Below, one piece after another: positions 40,197 through 48,171 of a DNA stretch of 64,000 bases (positions are counted from its first letter, which is position 1; every line of letters starts with the position of its first letter). The stretch covers positions 806,001 to 870,000 of the forward strand of contig OZ241994.1 in assembly GCA_965204525.1 (NCBI GenBank). Direction: 5' to 3'. The translations under genes were made by a program, and so were the position numbers. Below the pieces are notes generated by a model, which searched no databases, was not told where the DNA came from, and saw only the letters and a list, made by a program, of their open reading frames with translations. The DNA is from Bin5 sp965204525 (GTDB taxonomy: Bacteria; Chloroflexota; Anaerolineae; Caldilineales; Caldilineaceae).

Positions 40197-42689
40197 TCAT
40201 TCATGCGTTTCGGGCCAGCAATTCAGGTTGGCGGCACTGACCGCAAGTGAGTGCAAAGTAGTGGGGTCAGAGAGCTTTTCCATTTGAACCTCAATCTGTT
40301 TCACCATAGCTTTCTGGCCCATGACCTGTTCGTTGGCGTTGCCTCCGAAACAGAATGTTCGCACTTTTGGAAAGTCCGGCAGGTACGCCAGATGGTCAGT
40401 ACAACTGCCGACATTCTGTGTTTCGTCCATCTGTGTCAGGCGCGTGGCGAGTTCGTGAACGACCGTCAGGTATGGAAACTGAATGTTGGGCAGGTCCGAT
40501 GCCTGGTTGGCGTACATTTGAATCAGTGCCTCTAACTCTTCCCGGTTTTCGGCGCAATGCTGTTCAGCGGCGGCAAATGCATTCATGTAGATTGCGGCAA
40601 TGTGATGAGCGCTCATGGCGATATCTGGGGTCTGTGTTTTTGCGATCGAATGTGCGAAATCCAAGGCCCCATCATCCTCCATGGCGGACATCGCCCACAG
40701 CTGCAACCATTTGTCTGACTTCATTTGGTCTACATCCAAAGCCGTGACGGGATCGCCCTGGTGGTTTATCAAGATGGCAGGTACGCCATCAAAGTATTTC
40801 AGGGAGTTCAAATGTTGGGCATATCGGGGTGGGATCACAACAGGCTCAGGTACGGGGATGAGCGCAAGGGATTCGGGGGTGCTGCCGGCGGCTAAACCTG
40901 TAATCGACGGACCATGACTGCTCATCTCTACGGAACCGGCAAAGAAATCATACGCCCTGAACTTGAGCGGCGATTCTGCCGTGATCCCGGGAATCTCTCC
41001 AGTGAGCGTTATCGTGTTGTCGTCGACAGACACCTCAACCTCGACATCGGCCTCTGCCAGAACCCTGTACCCCTCCCGGTCCAGCCCCCAAAGGCTGGCT
41101 TTGACAAACCCCGGTTGGGTTATCCCTGCCACCGTATTGCTGCCTTGGGCGAAACGAGGCACGAAATAGCCGGCCGACAGCATGTAATCGAACCCGCCGC
41201 TGCCTGTGTCCGGGTCGTTGTCTACGTCAATCGACACCTCCCAACTGTACTCCAGGGCATCCTCCGGCACCCCTGTTCTGGCGAAAGTCAACGTCTCCGG
41301 AACATCCCTGAGCTGAAGAGTGACGCTCAAGGTCTCCCCTTCCACCGTTGCCGTGACGCCGCGGATGTCAATGTGCCCGACCAGCGCGCGGGAAACATTA
41401 TCGGATGCGGACCGGCCGGAGGACGTGACAATGCCTGGCGGTTTCTGGCATCCGAGCTCATCGGGCTGGCCACTATGCTCATACGTCCTGAACGAAAGGC
41501 GCGAATCCGGCGTAATTCCAGAAATCCGGCCGCTGAGCATCATCAGGTCCGTCTCTGCCGACGCCTCGAGGCTGGCGTCGCTTAGCCCCTCGATGATCCC
41601 CCCTGGTTTCATCTCCCAAACATCGGCCTTTGCCACCTCCTCTATCGGCGCCTCCGTCTTGTCCCCCGCATGACCAGGCCACACGATGTGATGCGCGGAC
41701 AGAAGGTACTCAAACCCGCTGTCGCCGGTCTCCGGGTCGGCGTCTGCGTCGACCAACACCCCCCAACTGTACTCCATACGGTTTACCAATGTGCCTGCAC
41801 GATTGAAAGTCAGCGTCTCCGGAATATCCCTGAAACGGAACGCAACGGTCAGGGTTTCGCCCGAGAGGGACGTGCTGACTTCGACAATGTCCAGGTACGC
41901 GGCAGGCACATCAGAGACCTCGTCAGTTGCAGTCTGCCCCGGCCTTATCAGGACCGCATCGGAACTGCACTCCAAGGAACTCACACTCTTCCTGAATGAG
42001 TCATGGCACGCTATCTGATCGGCCCCTCCGGCGAACTGCACGTCATAAGCCTCAAACGCCAGTCGCGATTCGGATGTAATGCCGGGAATGACGTCGGCGA
42101 TCGTTATCGTGTCCGCCTCGACAACAATGGCCGGGCCGCCGTCCCTGTGGGTACTGGTCGAGCCGCCGGCGTGTTGTTCAATGGTGTGTGTTACAGTGCT
42201 GATGGAGCCGTCGGACTCTATTTCCCAGAGACTGGCCTTCACCATCGCCCCGATTGGCGCGAGCACGTCTGCGTCAGTCCCTATGCGTGATTGGTATCCT
42301 CTGTGTGATTGGAACGCAATATGGTAGGCAGACAGCAGCATATCGAACCCGCCGGGACCGGTGCTGCGGTCGTTGTCCACGTCGATCGCGACCTCCCATG
42401 CATACTCCATTATGCCCTGCCCATACTCCGATCGATTGAACCGTAATGTTTCCGGCAGGTCCCTGAGATGGAAGACAACCTTCAATCTCTCGCCCGACAG
42501 GGAGGTTTCGACTTCGGTAATGTCGATATGCGCGGCCGGCACGTCCGAGACGGCATCGGTTACGCTATCGCCCGGCCTGACCGGCTCCACCGAACCGCAC
42601 TGATCGGGCGTTTGCGCGAGAACAGGGGTTGACCCTGTGATCAGCAGGAGGATTGCCAGAAGGAAGTGTGCGCAGCTCTTGATCTTCAT
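40197..42689 (-). CDS. Exported protein with three tandem beta-sandwich-like modules
   Basis: An 830-residue paralogue of the upstream-strand neighbour. The ATG at 42689 (MKIKSCAHFLLAILLLITGSTPVLA) opens a clear signal peptide with GGGAG upstream. The frame to 42836 extends into duplicated non-coding sequence and is rejected. Modules begin near CGSVEPVRPGDS, CSSDAVLIRPGQ and SSGRSASDNVS. Each repeats the DITEVxTSLSGE and DVDNDxxTGxxGFDYMLSA pattern. A Cys-containing helical C-terminal region follows (HHIAAIYMNAFAAAEQHCAENREELEAL). One module fewer than the 963-residue protein, so modules have been gained or lost. Confidence 0.85.
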   Translation of the reverse strand: MKIKSCAHFLLAILLLITGSTPVLAQTPDQCGSVEPVRPGDSVTDAVSDVPAAHIDITEVETSLSGERLKVVFHLRDLPETLRFNRSEYGQGIMEYAWEVAIDVDNDRSTGPGGFDMLLSAYHIAFQSHRGYQSRIGTDADVLAPIGAMVKASLWEIESDGSISTVTHTIEQHAGGSTSTHRDGGPAIVVEADTITIADVIPGITSESRLAFEAYDVQFAGGADQIACHDSFRKSVSSLECSSDAVLIRPGQTATDEVSDVPAAYLDIVEVSTSLSGETLTVAFRFRDIPETLTFNRAGTLVNRMEYSWGVLVDADADPETGDSGFEYLLSAHHIVWPGHAGDKTEAPIEEVAKADVWEMKPGGIIEGLSDASLEASAETDLMMLSGRISGITPDSRLSFRTYEHSGQPDELGCQKPPGIVTSSGRSASDNVSRALVGHIDIRGVTATVEGETLSVTLQLRDVPETLTFARTGVPEDALEYSWEVSIDVDNDPDTGSGGFDYMLSAGYFVPRFAQGSNTVAGITQPGFVKASLWGLDREGYRVLAEADVEVEVSVDDNTITLTGEIPGITAESPLKFRAYDFFAGSVEMSSHGPSITGLAAGSTPESLALIPVPEPVVIPPRYAQHLNSLKYFDGVPAILINHQGDPVTALDVDQMKSDKWLQLWAMSAMEDDGALDFAHSIAKTQTPDIAMSAHHIAAIYMNAFAAAEQHCAENREELEALIQMYANQASDLPNIQFPYLTVVHELATRLTQMDETQNVGSCTDHLAYLPDFPKVRTFCFGGNANEQVMGQKAMVKQIEVQMEKLSDPTTLHSLAVSAANLNCWPETHE

Positions 42690-42812
42690 TGTTCGTTCTC
42701 CCAGGAAAATGGGGATTCCTATTTCAGATCCGAATGGCCTCCAAAACCGGGAGGCGCGCGAAGCGACAAAAATGCGCCGGACAGACGCTTGCCAGCCCGA
42801 GTCGAACCGGGC
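42690..42812 (-). repeat. Duplicated upstream region, copy 2
   Basis: Partner of 39778-39899, upstream of the three-module paralogue. It includes the conserved CCTATTTCAGATCCGAAT block. Conservation outside coding sequence suggests a recent duplication or shared control. Confidence 0.8.
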
Positions 42813-42820
42813 GGGCTGCA

Positions 42821-43582
42821 TCAACCGGGACGGCAAGAGACGCCGTCCTGACCGAGCAGAATGTCATAGGTCGAGAACAAAAGGATCGACTCCGATGTGA
42901 TGCCCGGAACCTCGCTGATGAGCGTGAGCGTGTCCTCTTCGTGAGAGACGAGCATGCGGACATGGACGGGTACGTTTATCAAAAAAGTCACGTCCTGTTC
43001 ATGATCATGCTTGGCCTTCCACAGGGTGCTTCGAACAGCCTCCTGGAAAGGACGCGTGGCCGCCGGCGTGTCTGCCAGGACCCTTCTGGCCGAGTAAACC
43101 GCGCCCAGCATGTATTCGATCTGTTCAGACTCGGACGCCTCGCTGTTCTCCACGAAGATTTCAACCGTCCACATATACTCGGAGTGAAGGTCCTTGACAC
43201 CTTCCCGGTTGAACGCCATCTCTTCGGGGATCTCCCGCAGAGAGAAGACGGCCGTCAGCGTTTCATCATCCAGGCTGGACGCCGCGCCGACAATGTCGAT
43301 ATAGGCCGGTATGTCCTCTGCAACGGGGTCGAATGCACTCTGCCCGGGCAGCATCCTGAGATAGCCGCCGGGACAGTCAGCCGGCTCTTCCGACACAGCC
43401 AGCACTGCCTGCCCCTGCGCCGCCCCGGACACAGGCAGCGGTGTTGACCCTTGCTCCGGTTCCAACACGGCCAGCAGTCTTGACTCCTGCACCGATCTCG
43501 TCGCAACGGAAGGCACAGCCGGTGTAACCGTGCAGGCCGCGGCAAGAAGAACGAGTCCGGCGAGCAGAACTCCTTTGAACAT
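42821..43582 (-). CDS. Lipoprotein with one copy of the repeated module
   Basis: A 253-residue lipoprotein with lipobox LAAAC after a short hydrophobic stretch (MFKGVLLAGLVLLAAAC). After a Ser/Pro/Gln-rich linker there is a single module (MLPGQSAFDPVAEDIPAYIDIVGAASSLDDETLTAVFSLREIPEEMAFNREG). It follows the sensor kinase by 11 bases, so it is the third gene of a response regulator-kinase-lipoprotein operon. It may be the sensory partner or an output of the system. An inverted repeat GGACGGC/GCCGTCC overlaps the stop region. Confidence 0.82.
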   Translation of the reverse strand: MFKGVLLAGLVLLAAACTVTPAVPSVATRSVQESRLLAVLEPEQGSTPLPVSGAAQGQAVLAVSEEPADCPGGYLRMLPGQSAFDPVAEDIPAYIDIVGAASSLDDETLTAVFSLREIPEEMAFNREGVKDLHSEYMWTVEIFVENSEASESEQIEYMLGAVYSARRVLADTPAATRPFQEAVRSTLWKAKHDHEQDVTFLINVPVHVRMLVSHEEDTLTLISEVPGITSESILLFSTYDILLGQDGVSCRPG

Positions 43583-43593
43583 GGTTTGCCTCC

Positions 43594-45069
43594 TTACTCC
43601 TGCAGCGGGAGATCGATTCGCACGCTTGTGCCGCGGCCAAGCCCGTCGCTGGAAACGGAAACCGTGCCCCCGTGCGCTTCGACGACGGCGCGCGTAATGG
43701 CCAGCCCCAGGCCCGCGCCCCCTGTACGGCGGCTGCGAGACCGGTCGGCGCGGTAGAACCGGTCCACTACGTGGGGTAGATCGGCGGGACCGATCCCCGC
43801 GCCGTCGTCGGTTACCAGAACTGTGAGCTGCCGCCCCGCTTCGATGGTTGCGGCAACCTCCACCTGTCCACCGGCCTGCGTATGCCGGAGGGCGTTGTCC
43901 AGCACATTGCCGAGCGCCTGGCTCATGCGCATCGGGTCCAGATTGAAGTCCGGCGGGTCAGAGGGCAGCTGCAGCGAGAGCGCGATCCGGTCCATCTCCG
44001 CCTGTTGCTGCCAGCGCGCCAGTTCAGCGGTGAGAAGTTTATCGACGGCGCAGGGCTCAACGGCGAGCTGCAGCTCGTCCGACTCGGTTTCGGCCAGCCA
44101 GCCCAGATCGCGCACCAGGTTGCCCAGCATGTTGATCTCCCGAACAATCCGGTCGGCGGCCTGTGACGGGGATTGCAGCCCCTTACGCAGCGCGTGGGCC
44201 TCGAGACGGATGATGCTCAGGGGCGTGCTCAGCTCGTGGGAAACATCGTTGAGCAGACGGTTGCGCAGGTCGCGTTGCGTCTGCAGGGCGGTCGTCATCT
44301 TGTTGAAGGCGCTGCTCATCTGCCCCAGCTCGTCAGAGGAGGTAACCGGCAGCAAGGCGGGATCCCCGCGTTGAGCAACCGTCCGGAAGGCCTGGGTCAG
44401 GGCGGTAACAGGGGTGGAGATGCGTTTGGAGAGCCAGGCCGCCAGCAAGAGAGCGATGGCGACGGTCAACAGTCCGCCAGTGACCGTGGTGTAGAGCAGG
44501 CCCTGGACAAAATTTCGCGATTCGGTCGCGCCGAACTCCTGATAGAAGTCCAGGATGGCATAGCCCACCGCCCGGCGGGCGTTGTCGCCGGATACATTGA
44601 CAGCCTGCTCACCAGCGACCTGTCCATTCAACTCGGGCGCCGCCTGGTCCTGAAACAGTTCGGAGAGGTCGTCGTACAGCTCATATCCGTCGCCGACGTC
44701 GAGGAATACACGGATCTGATCTTCGTCGGTCCTCTTGTGGAACAGAACATAGTGCTCCCCTCGCACCTCTCCTTGCACCGCCTCTTGCACATTGCCTTCG
44801 ATGAGTCGCACTTCTTCCCGCCCTGCATCAGCGAGACGCCCCGCCCCTGCGTCGGACACCGTGACGACCAGCGTCTCCCAGCCGTCGGAGTAGGTGTAGG
44901 ACTGGCCCAACTTCCGGGCGACAAGATTGGCCACTTTGCTGCTGAGCTCGCCGCCAAATGTGTCCAGCTGGTCCAGCGTCGCATAGTAGCCGATGCCGAC
45001 GCTGAGCGAAACGGCAAACAGAATCAGCAGGACGAACGCCCCCAGAAAACGCCAGTATAACGACATCAT
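43594..45069 (-). CDS. Two-component sensor histidine kinase
   Basis: A 491-residue membrane kinase. The first TM (FLGAFVLLILFAVSLSVGIGYY) and the second near 190-213 enclose an extracytoplasmic sensor domain of about 155 residues. HAMP follows. The HisKA phosphoacceptor is H278 (NDVSHELSTPLSIIRLEA). The HATPase domain has DNALRH (N box), DDGAGIG (G1) and GGAGLGLAI (G2). Start overlaps the regulator stop by four bases. It sits between genes for one-module lipoproteins, so control of the exported family is a reasonable inference. Confidence 0.95.
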   Translation of the reverse strand: MMSLYWRFLGAFVLLILFAVSLSVGIGYYATLDQLDTFGGELSSKVANLVARKLGQSYTYSDGWETLVVTVSDAGAGRLADAGREEVRLIEGNVQEAVQGEVRGEHYVLFHKRTDEDQIRVFLDVGDGYELYDDLSELFQDQAAPELNGQVAGEQAVNVSGDNARRAVGYAILDFYQEFGATESRNFVQGLLYTTVTGGLLTVAIALLLAAWLSKRISTPVTALTQAFRTVAQRGDPALLPVTSSDELGQMSSAFNKMTTALQTQRDLRNRLLNDVSHELSTPLSIIRLEAHALRKGLQSPSQAADRIVREINMLGNLVRDLGWLAETESDELQLAVEPCAVDKLLTAELARWQQQAEMDRIALSLQLPSDPPDFNLDPMRMSQALGNVLDNALRHTQAGGQVEVAATIEAGRQLTVLVTDDGAGIGPADLPHVVDRFYRADRSRSRRTGGAGLGLAITRAVVEAHGGTVSVSSDGLGRGTSVRIDLPLQE

Positions 45070-45743
45070 TCATCCTTCGTTACAAATCGGTAGCCGGACC
45101 CATAGACGGTCTGTATCGGCTGGAACCCGTCTGCGGCAATCTGCTTGCGCAGGCGGAAAATGTGGTTGTCGACGGACCGGTCATAGGCGTCGAAATCGTC
45201 ATCGAAAGCGAGCGCGATCAGCTGGTCCCGTGTCAGCACCTGGTTCGGATGACGCATGAATGCAGCCAGCAGAAGGTACAGCGTCCGGCTCAGATCGACC
45301 GGCTTTTCGTCAACCGTGACACGCCGTGTCGTCTCATCAAGCGTGATGCGGCCGTGACTCAACCGCTGCTGGACCCTGTCCTGGACGCGCCGCAACACCG
45401 CCTTGGCGCGTGCTACCACCTCCTCAGGATCGAACGGTTTGACGACATAGTCGTCGGCGCCGGTGTCCAGGCCCCGGGTACGGTCTGCAAGACCTGCCTT
45501 TGCTGTGAGCATGATGATCGGAACATCCGATTCGCGGCGCAGGATCTGACAGAGTTCCATGCCGTCGAGGAGGGGGAGCATCAGGTCAAGCACAATCAGA
45601 TCGGGGGCAAGGCTGCGTGCAAGGTTGAGACCGGTCCTGCCGTCATGGGCGGCTTCGACCGCGAATCCCTCCTCCTCCAGGAATACCCTCAACCAGTTCG
45701 CGATGGTTGTGTCGTCTTCGACGATCAATATCAGGTGACTCAC
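45066..45743 (-). CDS. OmpR-family response regulator
   Basis: A 225-residue regulator. The receiver domain has the acidic pair D10/D11 (VEDD), phosphoacceptor D53 (VLDLMLPLLDG), the TAKAG switch and the KPF lysine. A winged-helix domain follows (LTRDQLIALAFDDDF, SVDNHIFRLRKQI, VYGSGYRF). First gene of the operon with the kinase and the 253-residue lipoprotein. The 185 bases to the divergent small lipoprotein hold the presumed promoters. Confidence 0.96.
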   Translation of the reverse strand: MSHLILIVEDDTTIANWLRVFLEEEGFAVEAAHDGRTGLNLARSLAPDLIVLDLMLPLLDGMELCQILRRESDVPIIMLTAKAGLADRTRGLDTGADDYVVKPFDPEEVVARAKAVLRRVQDRVQQRLSHGRITLDETTRRVTVDEKPVDLSRTLYLLLAAFMRHPNQVLTRDQLIALAFDDDFDAYDRSVDNHIFRLRKQIAADGFQPIQTVYGSGYRFVTKDE

Positions 45744-45946
45744 TGTTCATTCTCACAAAGGACCTATGTGGAACTCTCTCTTGCACAGTCAATAATAAAG
45801 GCAAGATGTCGCGAAAATATCTCAAATCGAGACAAATTCGCTCAGCAGTCCCAAAACCGGACCTACAATTCGGGTGATGCCTGTCTATCATGGGCAGTGT
45901 ATGAGGGACAAGCCCTCAAATAACCATAGTGAAACGAGGTGAAAAA

Positions 45947-46327
45947 ATGAGAGGCAAGGGAACGAAGTTGAGAATGGCGCAGACGTTGGCGATACTGGTA
46001 CTGATCGTCCCTATGATGGTAGCCGTCGGCTGTTCCCGGAGGGGACAGAGCGACGCCGACCAGAGTGCAGGCAACGTTACGGAGAGCGGCGGCGAAGGCA
46101 CCGAAAGCGGAGGTGAAGGTAGCGAGAGCGGCGGCGAAGGCAGTGGCGAAGGCGGCGGTGAGTCCGGTGGTGAGGGCAGCGGCGAGAGTGGAGACCCCTC
46201 CAGCCCAATCCTGGCCCTCGACGAAAGCTGGGACGGCGTCGTCAACGGCGTGAGAACCGCCATGTCCTATGATCCCGTTCCTGCATGGTCAGAAATATCG
46301 CGAGTGTTCAAAGCTATAGATCATTAG
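45947..46327 (+). CDS. Small lipoprotein with Gly/Ser/Glu repeats
   Basis: A 126-residue protein from the ATG at 45947, with GAGG seven bases before it. It has a hydrophobic leader and lipobox VAVGC, then about 45 residues of SGGEGxE repeats. It ends in a short conserved-looking tail (SSPILALDESWDGVVNGVRTAM). The repeat tract is probably a flexible stalk. Divergent from the two-component operon and convergent with the next lipoprotein. Function unknown. Confidence 0.7.
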   Translation: MRGKGTKLRMAQTLAILVLIVPMMVAVGCSRRGQSDADQSAGNVTESGGEGTESGGEGSESGGEGSGEGGGESGGEGSGESGDPSSPILALDESWDGVVNGVRTAMSYDPVPAWSEISRVFKAIDH

Positions 46328-46341
46328 ATTTACCTCGATTT

Positions 46342-47004
46342 TCAGTCCGCGTCGCGCGGAAGATAGTCGGGACTGCCAGGAAACATCCCGTGCGATACGA
46401 ACGCAATGGTGGACTTGTCTGTGATGCCAGGAATCTGCGCTGCAAGAGTCAGTGTGCCGTCTTCATGGGAAAATGTCACTTCGACATCGCTTGATAAAAA
46501 CTTATGCGAAGTGTATTCGATGCCATTGTGTTCTGCAATGGCACGACCGCATTTATACAAGCCTCCTGTAACCATCGGCTCAGTCGGCCGGGCAAAGAGC
46601 ACCTTTTCTCCATTCGGCTCGTAGTAAGTGGCTTGAAACATATAGTCGAGATGACTCATCGGAGTTAGAGGATCTCCTTCAATGCTGACGAGAACTATCC
46701 AATGATTCGCCTCAAGTCTGAAATGTCCTGGCTCGTGACTATAGTACCCCTCTTCGGGAAGTTCTCGAAGGTGAAATGTTGCAGACAGGGTTTCACCGTT
46801 CAATTCAGAACTCACGCCGATAATGTCGCCGGAGCCAAACAAATTCTCGGAAACCTCCCCTTCCACGCTCTGACCTGGCGATATGGAGATGTAACCTGGC
46901 GGGTACTGGCCGTAAATTGACCGCTGATAGGGATTCGGTGGCAGAAACGGGCAGCCGTTCAACAGGACCACACACGTGGTAATCAGTAGTACTTTCAACA
47001 TCAC
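46342..47004 (-). CDS. Lipoprotein with a divergent single module
   Basis: A 220-residue lipoprotein (lipobox LLNGC near residue 18). It carries one distant copy of the repeated domain (ISISPGQSVEGEVSENL, GVSSELNGETLSATFHLRELPEEGYY, LTLAAQIPGITDKSTIAFVSHG). The acidic DVDND turn is replaced by VSIEGDPLTPMSHLDYMF, so a metal site may be lost. Fourth member of the family in 10 kb. It ends 14 bases from the convergent small lipoprotein and starts next to an IS982 end. Confidence 0.8.
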   Translation of the reverse strand: MMLKVLLITTCVVLLNGCPFLPPNPYQRSIYGQYPPGYISISPGQSVEGEVSENLFGSGDIIGVSSELNGETLSATFHLRELPEEGYYSHEPGHFRLEANHWIVLVSIEGDPLTPMSHLDYMFQATYYEPNGEKVLFARPTEPMVTGGLYKCGRAIAEHNGIEYTSHKFLSSDVEVTFSHEDGTLTLAAQIPGITDKSTIAFVSHGMFPGSPDYLPRDAD

Positions 47005-47020
47005 TGCCTCCTCTTACTTA

Positions 47021-47740
47021 ACCTGAATTCGGAGTAAGTGAGCACCTTACCAAGCTGGTAGAATAGAAGTTCTCCAACCAAAATTCTCCAGCAAAGAAAG
47101 GTGCTCGGTGATGAGTATACTCAAACTGTTCTGTCATGTCGACAGTTTCTGTCAGTGGTTGACTACATGGGAGCAAGCCGAGCTGTTGGGCGTGACTCGC
47201 AAGCGAGGGCCTGCGCCTCGTATGAGCTTGAGTGAAGTGATGACGATTTTGATTCACTTTCATCAGTCGCATTATCGCAATTTCAAAGCCTACTATACAC
47301 AGCACGTATGTGAGCATCGGCGCAGTGAATTCCCTGGACTGGTCAGTTATACGCGCTTTGTGGAGTTGATTCCATCCGCTCTGCCAGCCATCTGTCTCTA
47401 TCTGCGTGTGCGCTTTGGTCAGGGGACAGGGGTGGCATTCATTGATTCAACCCCTTTGCCTGTCTGCCACAACCGGCGCATCGGGCGCCACCGGGTCTTT
47501 GCCGGGATGGCCACGCGGGGCAAGAGCAGCCTGGGTTGGTTCTATGGCTTCAAGCTCCATCTGATTGTCAACGACCAGGGTGACCTGCTGGCGGTTCAAC
47601 TCACCCCCGCCAACACCGATGACCGTAAACCGGTCCCGCAGATGTCCAAATCGTTGTGGGGTAAGCTGGTTGGCGACCGCGGCTATCTTTCCGAAGCTTT
47701 TGTCACGGCGCGCCCATGCCTTAAAAGGGCCCCTTGACGG
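47021..47740 (+). mobile_element. IS982-family element, left part only
   Basis: The left end reads ACCTGAATTCGGAGTAAG at 47021-47038. The transposase gene breaks near 47700. No right end follows directly, but a matching inverted end (ACTCCGAATTCAGGT) lies at 51153-51167, 4.1 kb away. Confidence 0.75.
47111..47737 (+). pseudogene. IS982-family transposase, 3' truncated
   Basis: MSILKLFCHVDSFCQWLTTWEQ opens a typical IS982 transposase. The catalytic region includes FIDSTPLPVCHNRRIGRHRVF (first Asp) and LVGDRGYLSEAF (second Asp). The frame then ends in unrelated residues (VTARPCLKRAP), so the C-terminal third with the catalytic Glu is missing. Inactive by itself. Confidence 0.85.
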
Positions 47741-48171
47741 GCGTTCCCCGCTGGTCTCAGCGCGAGCAAAGAACGCTCCTGCAGCGGCTCAGATACAGAA
47801 GGAAGGGCAGGGCTCCCCCCTGCCGATCACTCTGGATCCGCCGGACTCCGCGGAGTTCCTGGAGGCTTTGCTACGCACTAAAGAAGCGTGGATAGAAGAG
47901 TACCACGGCGATGGCCGCAAGGAACTTCGCCCCTGGAAAGCCCAAAACATGCAGTCATCATCAAACGTGAAAGGCAATCTCAGAAGCAAGCCGCGTTATC
48001 GAAAGGGAAGTGGGCGGAAATTAGGGCTCGTCAGAATACATGCAACCATCGAACGTCCGGCACAGGGCATAGCGCCATGAGTGAGCCCAACTGGGTAAAG
48101 CGGACGATGGAAAGCGCAGGACGCAGACCGGCTCAACCGCTTTGACAGAACATGACAAACGTCAACGAGCC
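47738..48171. other. Mobile-element debris
   Basis: A coding-like + frame (about 47810-48060, LDPPDSAEFLEALLRTKEAWIEEYHGDG) is present without a start or recognised family. From 48023 (AGGGCTCGT) to 48175 (ACGAGCCCTAG) is a 153-base segment flanked by IS5-type ends, possibly a MITE or internally deleted copy. Confidence 0.45.

Noticed and set aside
44173..45060. 295-codon + ORF opposite the sensor kinase
   Set aside because: Antisense shadow; kinase motifs are on the minus strand.
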